Source: Bermanella sp047621325 (GTDB lineage: Bacteria; Pseudomonadota; Gammaproteobacteria; Pseudomonadales; Oceanobacteraceae). From it: a stretch of 64,000 nt of DNA. The stretch covers positions 62,001 to 126,000 of the forward strand of contig JBLHLT010000011.1 in assembly GCA_047621325.1 (NCBI GenBank), written 5' to 3'. Below, one piece after another: positions 18,305 to 27,264 of this stretch. A program made the position numbers and the translations under genes. Every line of letters starts with the position of its first letter. Position 1 is the first letter of the stretch. Under the pieces are notes generated by a model, which was not told where the DNA came from, did not search any database, and was given only the letters and a program-made list of their open reading frames with translations.

Positions 18305-18856
18305 TTAAAAGTTAATACGCAAGCCAAAGTGGCCTGCATTAACAACGTCTATATCGCCCTTTTCGTCATTGGCTTCAACAAAGCGATAACCTAAGTAGAC
18401 CATTGCCGTTGGTAATAACATAAACTCGACTCGAGCCCCTACATCAATCAGATTTTCAGTGGTAGAAAAAGACAGTACGCTTGGTGAATAGTAGATGTGA
18501 CCACCAAATCCCAAACCGTTTAGTTCCGGCGGCATATAGCGCGCAAAACCACCAATGGCTAGGGCACCACTATCATTCGTATCAGTAAAATAACCATATA
18601 CTTTACCGCCCACTCCAATGCGTAAGCTGCTTTGTTGGCTGCGTACATCCACGGCATTTAAGCCTAGGGACATCAAGTCACCATCTTCTTCGTGGTGTAA
18701 AAAGCCCGCAGAAACATGCATAGGACTGCCCATACGGGTGGCGTCATAATCAAGGCCAGCCATGCTGTCATTAATGCTTAAATCCAGAGTACCACCGGCA
18801 TAAACAGCAGAACTCATCAACAAACCGATTGGGGCCAATAGGCGCAGCAATTTCAT
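18305..18856 (-). CDS. YfaZ-family outer membrane protein
   Basis: A 183-residue protein with signal peptide MKLLRLLAPIGLLMSSAVYAG, followed by a small beta-barrel pattern (GTLDLSINDSM, LRIGVGGKVYGYF, GHIYYSPSVLSFS, VEFMLLPTAMVYLGYRF) and the C-terminal phenylalanine typical of outer-membrane proteins. The GLGFGGHIYYSPS section is the hallmark of YfaZ-type barrels. Role unknown even in E. coli. It is probably cotranscribed with the 148-residue gene downstream. Confidence 0.82.
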   Translation of the reverse strand: MKLLRLLAPIGLLMSSAVYAGGTLDLSINDSMAGLDYDATRMGSPMHVSAGFLHHEEDGDLMSLGLNAVDVRSQQSSLRIGVGGKVYGYFTDTNDSGALAIGGFARYMPPELNGLGFGGHIYYSPSVLSFSTTENLIDVGARVEFMLLPTAMVYLGYRFVEANDEKGDIDVVNAGHFGLRINF

Positions 18857-18961
18857 GAATCACCTTTATTATAAATTTGTAATTTTCAGATGGCGCTATG
18901 ATACGTCATGCTAAAGCATAAACCTAGCCGTCGATTGTGCGCTAGTCCCCTGATTTAAGAC

Positions 18962-18994
18962 AAAAAAATAGCCCACAAAGCTTCCTCTGCGGGC
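18962..18994 (-). terminator. Terminator of htpG
   Basis: GCCCGCAGAG...CTTTGTGGGC stem with two mismatched or wobble pairs, followed by a T-run on the minus strand, 20 bases after the htpG stop. Confidence 0.85.
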
Positions 18995-19015
18995 CATCCT
19001 TTACGCTATCAAGAC

Positions 19016-20905
19016 TTAATCGTCTAATAAACCAACTAATAGTTTATTGATGCGATCCACATAACCTGCTGGATCTTGCAGCTGACTGCCTTCTGCTAAC
19101 TGAGACTGCTCATAAATTATATCCGCCATTTCAGCGAAACGAGCTTCATCACTTTGCTTGTCCATTTTCACAATCAATGGGTGCAACGTATTAATCTCAA
19201 GCACACGTTTCGCTTCTGGAAGCGCTTGTCCTGCTGCTTCCATCATGCGACGCATTTGCATGCCCATGTCGTCTTTACCTACCACCAAACAAGCTGCCGA
19301 CTCAGTTAAACGTGTGGAGATACGAACATCTTCAACCTTTTCACCAAGTGACGCTTTAATACGACTAATTAGGCTTTCGTTTTCTTTTTCGGCCTTCTCT
19401 TGTTCGGCTTTATCGGTGTCATCTAGTGCTAAGTCACCCTTAGTAATGTCTTCGAAGGTTTTACCTTTGAATTCACTTAGGTGGGAGATCATCCATTCAT
19501 CAACACGATCGGTTAATAATAGGACCTCTAAACCTTTCTTGCGGAACACTTCTAAGTGTGGACTACGAGACGCCGTTAAATAATTTTCAGCGGTTAGATA
19601 ATAAATTTTATCTTGGCTGTCTTGTGCACGCTCAAGATAAGTATCTAACGATACAGATTGCTTATCATCTTCGCCTTTAGTCGACATAAAGCGAAATAAC
19701 TCAGCGATTTTTTCTTTATTGGCGAAATCATCTGCTGGGCCTTCTTTCAAGACCTGACCAAAACCATCCCAAAATGTTTGGTATTGTTCTGGGTCTTTTT
19801 TCGCAAGCTTTTTAAGCATGTCTAAAATACGCTTAGTGAGCGCGGTACGCATCGACGTAATACTGGCATTTTCTTGTAAGATTTCACGGCTCACATTAAG
19901 CGGTAAGTCGTTGCTGTCAACCACACCTTTGATGAAACGTAAGTAAGGCGGCAAGAATTGCTCAGCGTCGTCCATAATAAATACGCGCTGTACGTATAGT
20001 TTTAAACCACGATTGCCTTCACGATTCCACAAATCAAACGGCGGGCGCTTAGGTACATACAATAAGCTCGTGTACTCAAGTTTGCCTTCTACTTTGTTAT
20101 GAGACCAAGTTAATGAGTCTTCATAGTCATGGGCAATGTGCTTGTAAAATTCTTGGTATTCTTCATCTTTAACATCAGATTTGCTACGTACCCAAAGGGC
20201 TTTCGCACTGTTTACCGATTCCCACTCTGCTTCGACAGATGCTTCATCTTCGCCTGTATGCTCTTTAAGCATTTGCACAGGAACAGCAATATGGTCTGAA
20301 TATTTTTTCACTAAGTTACGCAAGCGAAAACCATCGGCGAACTCTTTTTCGTCTGTTTTTAAATGCAGCGTAATTTGCGTACCACGATCTGCTTTTTCAG
20401 ACACTTCAATGGTGAAATCACCCTCACCGGCTGACGTCCAAAGAATCGCTTCTTTTGCATCAACACCTGCACGGCGTGTCAAAACTTCTACCTTATCCGC
20501 CACAATGAACGAACTGTAAAAGCCCACACCAAATTGGCCAATCATGTGCGCATCTTTTTTCTCGTCACCTGACAGCTTTTGTAAAAACGCAGACGTACCT
20601 GATTTAGCAATCGTACCTAGGTTTTCGATTACTTCATCGCGGTTCATACCAATGCCGTTATCTGAAATAGTCACGGTATTGGCGACAGCATCAAATTCAA
20701 TATTCACTCTGATGTCTGGATCATTTTCGAACAAACTATCATCGTTTAACGCTTCAAAACGCAGTTTATCGCACGCATCTGATGCGTTAGAAATCAATTC
20801 ACGTAGAAAAATCTCTTTGTTGGAGTATAGAGAGTGAATCATCAAATGAAGCATCTGCTTCACTTCGGTTTGAAAGCCTAAGGTTTCTTTTTGTGCGGTA
20901 GTCAT
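19016..20905 (-). CDS. htpG: Hsp90-family chaperone HtpG
   Basis: An ATP-dependent cytoplasmic chaperone of 629 residues. Visible features are the GHKL ATPase motifs in the N-terminal domain: LRELISNASDACDKLR (the Asn and Asp), ISDNGIGMNRDEV and GQFGVGFYSSF, followed by the middle-domain segment LPLNVSREILQ, which carries the catalytic Arg. Length is that of bacterial HtpG. A sigma-32-type promoter lies 40-70 bases upstream, so expression is heat-inducible. It is transcribed alone and followed by a terminator. Confidence 0.98.
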   Translation of the reverse strand: MTTAQKETLGFQTEVKQMLHLMIHSLYSNKEIFLRELISNASDACDKLRFEALNDDSLFENDPDIRVNIEFDAVANTVTISDNGIGMNRDEVIENLGTIAKSGTSAFLQKLSGDEKKDAHMIGQFGVGFYSSFIVADKVEVLTRRAGVDAKEAILWTSAGEGDFTIEVSEKADRGTQITLHLKTDEKEFADGFRLRNLVKKYSDHIAVPVQMLKEHTGEDEASVEAEWESVNSAKALWVRSKSDVKDEEYQEFYKHIAHDYEDSLTWSHNKVEGKLEYTSLLYVPKRPPFDLWNREGNRGLKLYVQRVFIMDDAEQFLPPYLRFIKGVVDSNDLPLNVSREILQENASITSMRTALTKRILDMLKKLAKKDPEQYQTFWDGFGQVLKEGPADDFANKEKIAELFRFMSTKGEDDKQSVSLDTYLERAQDSQDKIYYLTAENYLTASRSPHLEVFRKKGLEVLLLTDRVDEWMISHLSEFKGKTFEDITKGDLALDDTDKAEQEKAEKENESLISRIKASLGEKVEDVRISTRLTESAACLVVGKDDMGMQMRRMMEAAGQALPEAKRVLEINTLHPLIVKMDKQSDEARFAEMADIIYEQSQLAEGSQLQDPAGYVDRINKLLVGLLDD

Positions 20906-20945
20906 AAAGCCTCGCTGTCCTTTTGAAAAAACACTGAGCTGCTTA

Positions 20946-20975
20946 TATATGGGCGGGAATTTTTAATTCAAGGGG
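20946..20975 (-). promoter_or_regulatory. Sigma-32 heat-shock promoter of htpG
   Basis: On the minus strand CCCCTTGAA (20967-20975) and CCCATATA (20946-20953) are separated by 13 bases, close to the sigma-32 consensus CTTGAA-N13-CCCCATNT. Confidence 0.85.
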
Positions 20976-21034
20976 ATTTTTTAATCAAATGCACAAACAG
21001 GTTCAATAGCGGTAACAAGGCTGATTTATTAGGG

Positions 21035-21259
21035 TTATTCACCCGCAGGTGCGGGTTCACACAGTTAGGCAGCTTGGCCACCCGGGGATTCGTACGGTTA
21101 ATGTTCAAGCATAACCCTGTACGAACTCGCACCTGCGAGTGAAGCAATTAGCGCTGGATCACTCATTACTAGCCAGTACCAAAGGCTTATCTTAGAAAAC
21201 TGCACCGCCTAACCAGCAATGAGGCTTATTCACCCGCAGGTGCGGGTTCGTACAGTTAG
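21035..21259. repeat. Cluster of three REP-like palindromic repeats
   Basis: Copies at 21035-21068 and 21226-21259 are direct repeats with the core ACCCGCAGGTGCGGGT and share TTATTC before and ACAGTTAG after. A third copy at about 21114-21144 is inverted, with the core ACTCGCACCTGCGAGT. Both arms of the third copy changed together, keeping the stem. This explains the 360-base gap between htpG and the thioesterases; no gene is seen here. Confidence 0.85.
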
Positions 21260-21263
21260 ATGA

Positions 21264-21704
21264 TTAAGGTGCCAACAAGAAGTGGGCACGCGCGGTGGCC
21301 ACCGCCTCTTCACGCCTGGTCTGCCAAGCATTTATAATCACATTGGCCACGCGTGAGCCTTGGCGAATTACTTGGCACTCGGCAAAGGTATCTTTGCCAC
21401 CGCGTACGGCCCGCAAATAGTCCAACGAGAAATCAACAATTTTAGGCATGGCTGGTGTATCAAGCATCATTAATAAATGTATCGCTGCCGACATCTCCAT
21501 AAAGCCCCCTACTACGCCGCCGTGCACGGCAGGTAAAATAGGATTGCCTATGTTGCTCGGATTATCGGGTAATTTAAAAATCACATCATTACCGAAGCGC
21601 TGAAAATCAATACCAATTAACTGTGCATACGGAATGGCATCCACTACAGGCTTATAATCACCACCTTCATGGGCCGCTTGTAAAAGTTCTTCAAAATTTG
21701 ACAT
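21264..21704 (-). CDS. PaaI-family hotdog thioesterase
   Basis: A 146-residue hotdog-fold protein with the acyl-CoA thioesterase signature HGGVVGGFMEMSAA, where the conserved acidic residue after HGG is Glu, and a late DYLRAVRGGKDTFAECQVIRQGSRV. It is preceded by one base by a second PaaI-type gene, so the two likely arose by duplication and work as a pair or heteromer. Substrate is unknown; acyl- or aryl-CoA esters are the usual ones. Confidence 0.85.
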   Translation of the reverse strand: MSNFEELLQAAHEGGDYKPVVDAIPYAQLIGIDFQRFGNDVIFKLPDNPSNIGNPILPAVHGGVVGGFMEMSAAIHLLMMLDTPAMPKIVDFSLDYLRAVRGGKDTFAECQVIRQGSRVANVIINAWQTRREEAVATARAHFLLAP

Positions 21705-21705
21705 A

Positions 21706-22194
21706 TTATTCTCCTGCCCCCTTATTTATGCCTACAACTGCATCTCTAAAATCAGGTGGCGACAAATGAGAACCAATCCGCATGAACGTACCCACACAAT
21801 TGGCCACAGGCTCATTCACATCACCCTGATGCACCGTGCAGCGGGTAAACACAACATGGCGGCTCACCCGGTACGCTTCTGCAAAAGCAAAAATTGATTT
21901 ATTCGGTTCTGCGGCGCGCACATAATCCACACGCAAATCGAGAGTTGGACACAACTCGAATTCGGGTAGTGCATTAATCACCATTGTGCCGCAGGCGGTA
22001 TCCATTAAGGTGGTCAACACGCCGCCATGAATCACACCCGTCGATGGATTACCCACATGCTGCTCGCTATAAGGCAGCTCTATCGTTAAGTTTTCTTTGC
22101 TCGCCTCTTTCACCTGCATGCCTAATACTTGGCAATGCTTTAGTAAACCAACAAAACGCTGGGCACGACCTAAATATGGGTTGCTCTCGCTCAT
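21706..22194 (-). CDS. PaaI-family hotdog thioesterase
   Basis: A 162-residue hotdog protein with HGGVLTTLMDTACGTMV, in which Asp occupies the catalytic acid position, then DLRVDYVRAAEPNKSIFAFAEAYRVSRHVVFTRCTVHQGD. It is the first gene of a two-gene minus-strand operon with the other thioesterase, one base apart. The two proteins differ in the acid (Asp versus Glu), so their specificities may differ. Confidence 0.85.
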   Translation of the reverse strand: MSESNPYLGRAQRFVGLLKHCQVLGMQVKEASKENLTIELPYSEQHVGNPSTGVIHGGVLTTLMDTACGTMVINALPEFELCPTLDLRVDYVRAAEPNKSIFAFAEAYRVSRHVVFTRCTVHQGDVNEPVANCVGTFMRIGSHLSPPDFRDAVVGINKGAGE

Positions 22195-22475
22195 GGCTCT
22201 CTCAATAAATAAATGGGGTATTCTAAGAATAGACGGAATATTTGCTGCGGTTTATACAACAAAATACGCCAACACTGTAGGCAACAAGCTCAAATGTCAC
22301 ATTTTACCCATCAATATGAGCGCTTTTATCAAACTAAACTCACTTTAATTAAAAACAGTAATCTTAAAGACAAGTATTTATCGTTGTACTGCAGGTATAA
22401 TCAGCCTATATTCCGCACTTTCACGAACACAACCAACATTAAAGAAATTTAACCCAACAGGAGCACCACACACTG

Positions 22476-23639
22476 ATGCAGATCCAACCTAAGGACTACT
22501 ACGAAGGCGATACCTTTGAACGCATTAAAAAATACGCTGACAATCTCGAAACGCCATGTGTTGTTATCGATACAGCGACATTTGCTCGTCAATTAGATGA
22601 ATTAATGGCGTGTTTTCCTTACGCAAAAACTTACTATGCGATTAAAGCAAACCCCGCTGAAGAGCTATTAAGAATTTTGGACGATCGCGGTTGTAACTTT
22701 GACGTAGCATCTCGCTACGAACTAGACAAAGTACTTTCTATTGGTGTGAAGGGTGATCGTGTTAGCTACGGCAACACCATCAAAAAATCAAAAGACATTC
22801 GCTACTTTCACGAAAAAGGCGTTGATCTTTTCGCGACTGACTCTGAAGCCGACTTACGTAACATTGCACAAGCGGCTCCTGGCGCACGTGTATTCGTACG
22901 TATTTTAACCGAAGGCGCGCAAACCGCTGACTGGCCACTGTCTCGTAAATTTGGTTGTCAAACCGATATGGCGTTGGATTTATGTATCCTTGCCCGTGAC
23001 CTAGGTCTAGTACCTTATGGTATTTCGTTCCATGTAGGTTCACAGCAACGTGACATCGGCGCATGGGACTCTGCCATTGCCAAAGTAAAATGGATCTTCG
23101 AGCGCTTACAAGAAGAAAATGGTATTCAACTGAAAATGGCAAACCTAGGTGGCGGCTTCCCTGCTAACTACATGAGCCGTACAAATGATTTAAAAACTTA
23201 CTCAGAAGAAATCACTCGCTTCTTGAGTGAAGACTTTGACGACAACTTCCCAGAAATCATTCTGGAACCTGGTCGTTCTTTAGTTGCAAACGCAGGTGTA
23301 TTGGTGAGTGAAGTGGTATTAATCAGCCGCAAAAACCGTCATGGTTTAAACCGCTGGATATTCACTGACATTGGTAAATTTGGTGGCCTCATCGAAACAA
23401 TGGACGAAGCCATTAAATACCCGCTATACGTTGAAAAGAAAGGTGAAACTGAAGAAGTGATTATCGCAGGCCCAACCTGTGACAGTGCCGATATTTTGTA
23501 CGAAGACTACAAATACGAACTGCCACTTAACTTGGCCATGGGCGATCGTATGTACTGGTTCTCAACCGGCGCTTACACCACGACTTACTCAGCGGTTGAG
23601 TTCAACGGTTTTCCTCCGTTAAAAGCGTATTTTATTTAA
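22476..23639 (+). CDS. speC: Ornithine/lysine decarboxylase (type III PLP fold)
   Basis: A PLP-dependent alanine-racemase-fold decarboxylase of 387 residues that makes putrescine (or cadaverine). The PLP lysine is Lys57 in YYAIKANP, HVGSQ and GGGFP bind the cofactor phosphate, EPGRS follows, and the active-site Cys335-Asp336 lie in GPTCDSADILYE. Length and motifs match the short ODC of Pseudomonas, not the long E. coli form. Ornithine versus lysine preference cannot be decided. An AGGAG site is ten bases before the ATG. It is monocistronic, with a terminator after it. Confidence 0.92.
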   Translation: MQIQPKDYYEGDTFERIKKYADNLETPCVVIDTATFARQLDELMACFPYAKTYYAIKANPAEELLRILDDRGCNFDVASRYELDKVLSIGVKGDRVSYGNTIKKSKDIRYFHEKGVDLFATDSEADLRNIAQAAPGARVFVRILTEGAQTADWPLSRKFGCQTDMALDLCILARDLGLVPYGISFHVGSQQRDIGAWDSAIAKVKWIFERLQEENGIQLKMANLGGGFPANYMSRTNDLKTYSEEITRFLSEDFDDNFPEIILEPGRSLVANAGVLVSEVVLISRKNRHGLNRWIFTDIGKFGGLIETMDEAIKYPLYVEKKGETEEVIIAGPTCDSADILYEDYKYELPLNLAMGDRMYWFSTGAYTTTYSAVEFNGFPPLKAYFI

Positions 23640-23670
23640 CTCACCGAGTTAAATAAGCACCCGATAAAAG

Positions 23671-23706
23671 AAAACCGCTGCTTTGTGAAAGGCAGCGGTT
23701 TTTTTT
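23671..23706 (+). terminator. Terminator of the decarboxylase gene
   Basis: AAAACCGCTGC...GGCAGCGGTTTT stem with an eight-base T-run. Confidence 0.92.
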
Positions 23707-23828
23707 AATTAATAATTTTGCCATCTGTTCAACTCTCTACATGCACTTCATAGCCTTTGCATGCTCGCGATCATTAGACGATGAGATGAAAATTAACGTA
23801 TTCGAATCCCATATTCACACAAAAAAAT

Positions 23829-24365
23829 TTATTCAAAGATTAATTTTCTTGCATTAACTGCCAAATAAAACTCATTAAGGCTAGCCTTTAACACCGATGC
23901 TATCGCTATATCATTTATAACACCGTCCACATCTAAATCACGGCCCAGCAAAGGAATAGATAGGCACGCGCTTTCAATAACATTAGCCGACATTGTCACA
24001 AGAATTTCTTTTAATGCGCTTTGAGCATGAGAAGCCCGCGGAGAGGTATTAATAAGCATCACAGGTTTATCAACAAACTCAGTTCCACTCACCAACCAAT
24101 CAAGTGCATTCTTCATTGGACCACTCACTCCATGGGCATACTCAGGGCTAGAAATAATAAGCCCATCAGACTGCTTAAGAAGCCTCACTAACGTATCTAG
24201 TGCAGGTATTTCATCAGCTTCTTGGTCTGGGTTAAATAAAGGTAAATCACGAATACTTCCAATCGTAATATCCACATCACTAGGCGCCATTAATTTTAGC
24301 GCTTTAATAGCCAGCGTATTATATGAAGCTTTACGCAAGCTCCCAGACAAAGCCAAAATATCCAT
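23829..24365 (-). CDS. NADPH-dependent FMN reductase family protein
   Basis: A 178-residue flavodoxin-like protein. ALSGSLRKASYNTLAI is the FMN phosphate-binding loop, and SPEYAHGVSGPMKNALDWLV is the second FMN contact of the NADPH-dependent FMN reductase/ChrR-type family. Such enzymes reduce quinones, azo dyes, chromate or flavins in the cytoplasm. Substrate cannot be assigned. It lies alone between the decarboxylase and a small membrane gene. Confidence 0.85.
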   Translation of the reverse strand: MDILALSGSLRKASYNTLAIKALKLMAPSDVDITIGSIRDLPLFNPDQEADEIPALDTLVRLLKQSDGLIISSPEYAHGVSGPMKNALDWLVSGTEFVDKPVMLINTSPRASHAQSALKEILVTMSANVIESACLSIPLLGRDLDVDGVINDIAIASVLKASLNEFYLAVNARKLIFE

Positions 24366-24472
24366 ATTACTTATAATCCATCACTCAACGTATTTGGTTA
24401 TATTTCAATGTGCCTTCAAACATAATTAATCTCGATTGATCTAGTTAACCATTAAAATTCATTTACCTTTCA

Positions 24473-24673
24473 TTATGGTATACCATCAAAGAACTCATCT
24501 AATATTAAACAAAAGATAGCAATAGAAGACACCAACCCAACTAGAAAAAAATACTTACAAAACCGCCCTAATTTACTTTGGCCTTCTGGCGTATTCATTA
24601 CAACCAATAAGCCAGCAACAAGCCCTAGAATAAACCCACCCAACACACCACCAATAAGCGCAACCATCCCCAT
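24473..24673 (-). CDS. Small two-helix membrane protein, unknown function
   Basis: A 66-residue protein with two hydrophobic stretches (GMVALIGGVLGGFILGLVAG and FFLVGLVSSIAIFCLILDE) joined by a short polar linker. No family recognised. No strong ribosome site other than AGGGG about ten bases upstream. The 275 bases to the right (24674-24948) hold only the uraA terminator. It could be real, but the evidence is open frame and composition only. Confidence 0.5.
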   Translation of the reverse strand: MGMVALIGGVLGGFILGLVAGLLVVMNTPEGQSKLGRFCKYFFLVGLVSSIAIFCLILDEFFDGIP

Positions 24674-24884
24674 TGCTACGACCCCTCTTTATTTATTTCG
24701 TAATAGTAAAGGTCAATATTCAAATGATATACTTTAAAAACCACCTTTACACTTAAAAACAATCCGGCACAAATATCTGCAGGGCAGCACCTCAATAACA
24801 CGAAGCAATATAAACCCAACACAATGAGTTTTCTTTAAAAGCCTACATATTTGATTTAGCTATCCCTAAACCAGAAAGTCTAAG

Positions 24885-24914
24885 AAAAAAGGCCGCTTAT
24901 TTTCATAAGCGACC
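24885..24914 (-). terminator. Terminator of upp-uraA
   Basis: GGTCGCTTATG/CATAAGCGGCC-type stem (24891-24914) with TTTTTT on the minus strand. Confidence 0.88.
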
Positions 24915-24948
24915 TTTTCTTTTGCACGTCGTAGTAACTTACAATTTA

Positions 24949-26238
24949 TTAATCATCTTTAACCATCTGATCCATCAGCGCTTGCTCTTCATGCAAGTCG
25001 TCGATGTCATCATTGCTGTGCGGTAATATTAAGTTCAGCGCAATTGCCACAAGGCCACACAAGCTCACGCCTTGTAGGCTGAAGTCACCAAAAGTAAACG
25101 CCATGCCGCCAATACCAAACACTAATGTGGTCGATACAATCACAAGATTACGGCGCTCGTTTAAGTTTACTTTTGATTTAATTAAAATATTCATCCCCAC
25201 TGCGGCAATCGAGCCAAACAATAGAATCAAAATACCGCCCATTACAGGCGCAGGGATGGTTTGCAGCAAAATACCAAACTTGGCGATAAAGGCTAAGCAA
25301 ATGGCAATACCCGCCGCCCATGTCATCACCACAGGGTTAAACGCACGGGTGAGCATGACTGCACCGGTGACTTCTGAATATGTGGTGTTTGGTGGGCCGC
25401 CAAATAGAGACGCCGCCGAGGTAGCTAGACCATCGCCTAATAAGGTGCGGTGCAAACCGGGTTTCTCAACGTAGTTTTTACCGGTCACACTGCTAATCGC
25501 GAGTACATCACCTACGTGCTCGATTGCTGGGGCAATGGCCACTGGCAACATGAACAAAATCGCAGCCAAGTGGAATTCTGGTGCGATGAAGTTTGGCATA
25601 GCGATCCAATCTGCATTATTCACTTGCGCCATGTCTAGCATGCCGCTGAAACCAGCCACGGCATAACCCACAGCAACACCGGCCAAAATTGGCACTAAAC
25701 GAAAAATACCCTTGGCATACACCGCCACAATTAATGTGCTGACTAAAGCCGACATTGAAACCAATAGCGCTTGGCCATACGGGAACAATTCTGCTGCGCC
25801 ATCGCCGGTTTTACCCATGGCCATGTTCACGGCAATAGGCGCCAAACCCAAACCAATAATCATAATAATTGGACCAGTTACCACGGGCGGCATAATGCGA
25901 TGCAAAAAGCCCGGGCCGCGAATCGCCACTATACTGGCCAACACCACATACACTAAACCTGCGCAGAACAACGCCCCCATAGTGGCCGGCGTTCCCCACG
26001 TTTGCACACTGAAGGCAATCGGGGCGATAAACACAAACGACGATGCTAAAAACACAGGTACGCTACGCTTGGTCACTACTTGGAAAATTAATGTCCCAAC
26101 GCCTGCCGTAAATAACGCCACACTTGGGTCAAGCCCAGTGATTAGTGGCATTAATACCAGCGCGCCAAATGCAACAAACAGCATTTGTAAGCCCGCTAAA
26201 GCCGTTCGCCACGTTTTGTTTTCAGTTTGATTATTCAT
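24949..26238 (-). CDS. uraA: Uracil/nucleobase:cation symporter
   Basis: A 429-residue polytopic NCS2-family permease with about 12-14 hydrophobic segments. EHVGDVLAISSVTGKN holds the conserved Glu and the GLATSAASLFGGPPNTTYSEVTG stretch is the NCS2 signature. It is 17 bases downstream of upp on the same strand, the usual upp-uraA operon for uracil uptake and salvage. The C-terminus is acidic. Confidence 0.93.
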   Translation of the reverse strand: MNNQTENKTWRTALAGLQMLFVAFGALVLMPLITGLDPSVALFTAGVGTLIFQVVTKRSVPVFLASSFVFIAPIAFSVQTWGTPATMGALFCAGLVYVVLASIVAIRGPGFLHRIMPPVVTGPIIMIIGLGLAPIAVNMAMGKTGDGAAELFPYGQALLVSMSALVSTLIVAVYAKGIFRLVPILAGVAVGYAVAGFSGMLDMAQVNNADWIAMPNFIAPEFHLAAILFMLPVAIAPAIEHVGDVLAISSVTGKNYVEKPGLHRTLLGDGLATSAASLFGGPPNTTYSEVTGAVMLTRAFNPVVMTWAAGIAICLAFIAKFGILLQTIPAPVMGGILILLFGSIAAVGMNILIKSKVNLNERRNLVIVSTTLVFGIGGMAFTFGDFSLQGVSLCGLVAIALNLILPHSNDDIDDLHEEQALMDQMVKDD

Positions 26239-26255
26239 GCAACACCCTTTAATTC

Positions 26256-26882
26256 TTATTTCGTACCGAAAATTTTATCGCCCGCATCACCCAAACCAGG
26301 AATGATGTAGCCTTGCTCATTTAAGTGACTGTCAACAGATGCGGTATAAATGTCGACGTCAGGGTGTGCCGCTTGTACTTTTGCAATGCCTTCAGGCGCG
26401 GCGACCAATACCAATGCACGAATACTCTCACAACCTGCCGCTTTCAATAGATCGATCGTGGCAATCATAGAGCCACCAGTAGCCAGCATTGGGTCGATCA
26501 CCAGTGAAATACGCTGATCAATGTCGCCTGCTAGCTTGTCAAAATAACTGACTGGCTCTAGGGTTTCTTCGTCACGGTACAAACCGACTACGCTGATTTT
26601 GGCGCTCGGCAATAGCTCTAAAACACCGTCTAGCATGCCAAGACCCGCACGCAGAATGGGCACTACGGTGATTTTTTTTCCACGAATGCGCTGGGCGGTA
26701 ATCTCACCGCACCAACCATCAAGGGTGTAATCTTCAAGTTCTAAATCTTTGGTGGCTTCGTAAGTAAGCAAGTTGCCGATCTCACCCGTTAGCTGACGAA
26801 AACTGCGAGTGCTGCGATCACTCGCTCGCATTAAGCCAAGTTTATGCTTAACCAGAGGATGGCTGATTTCATATACGCTCAT
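26256..26882 (-). CDS. upp: Uracil phosphoribosyltransferase
   Basis: Converts uracil and PRPP to UMP. The PRPP-binding motif is DPMLATGGSM, preceded by VPILRAGLGMLDG and followed by GDAGDKIFGTK. An upstream in-frame ATG exists at 26945, but the start at 26882 (MSVYEISHPLVKHKLGLMR) gives 208 residues, the exact E. coli length, with an AGAAGGTC ribosome site. First gene of the upp-uraA operon. Confidence 0.96.
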   Translation of the reverse strand: MSVYEISHPLVKHKLGLMRASDRSTRSFRQLTGEIGNLLTYEATKDLELEDYTLDGWCGEITAQRIRGKKITVVPILRAGLGMLDGVLELLPSAKISVVGLYRDEETLEPVSYFDKLAGDIDQRISLVIDPMLATGGSMIATIDLLKAAGCESIRALVLVAAPEGIAKVQAAHPDVDIYTASVDSHLNEQGYIIPGLGDAGDKIFGTK

Positions 26883-27080
26883 GGGAGACCTTCTATTGAA
26901 CTTGTGAAAATATGTGCACTGACCGATTAAATGGACGCCGTCCAAAGTCAGTTTAACGCGATGCTGTGAATTTTGTCACAGTCGAGAAAAACAGGCGACA
27001 ACAAATTGACCGAACGATCAACTTACTTATCTTTTTGCTGTTTTCTCATCCAAAATTAAAGGCTATACAATATTGAGCGC

Positions 27081-27105
27081 AAAAAAAACCCGCCAAAGGC
27101 GGGTT
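27081..27105 (-). terminator. Terminator downstream of the rstAB-like operon
   Basis: AACCCGCC/GGCGGGTT stem with loop AAA and eight Ts on the minus strand, about 160 bases after the kinase stop. Confidence 0.85.
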
Positions 27106-27264
27106 AAAATAGAACCTAAGTTCTCGCTACATTCTCACTGTGCTCACTTGCGTAAACACAAATGCATCATGAAACCTATCTAAATACATATCTGTAGTAG
27201 AAATGTATCCTAATGTAACATCTTGTAAAATAAGGCTTTTATCTGACCAATTGACCAGTTCCGT

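Noticed and set aside
19158..20837. Three plus-strand frames antisense to htpG
   Set aside because: Shadows of the htpG codon pattern; Ser/Ile/Thr-rich without recognisable domains.
21035..21259. CRISPR-like repeats
   Set aside because: Only three copies, one inverted, with unequal spacers and palindromic cores; REP-like elements fit better.
25004..26230. Two long plus-strand open frames (156 and 172 codons) over uraA
   Set aside because: Antisense shadows caused by codon bias in uraA; no similarity to any protein type and no promoter or ribosome site.
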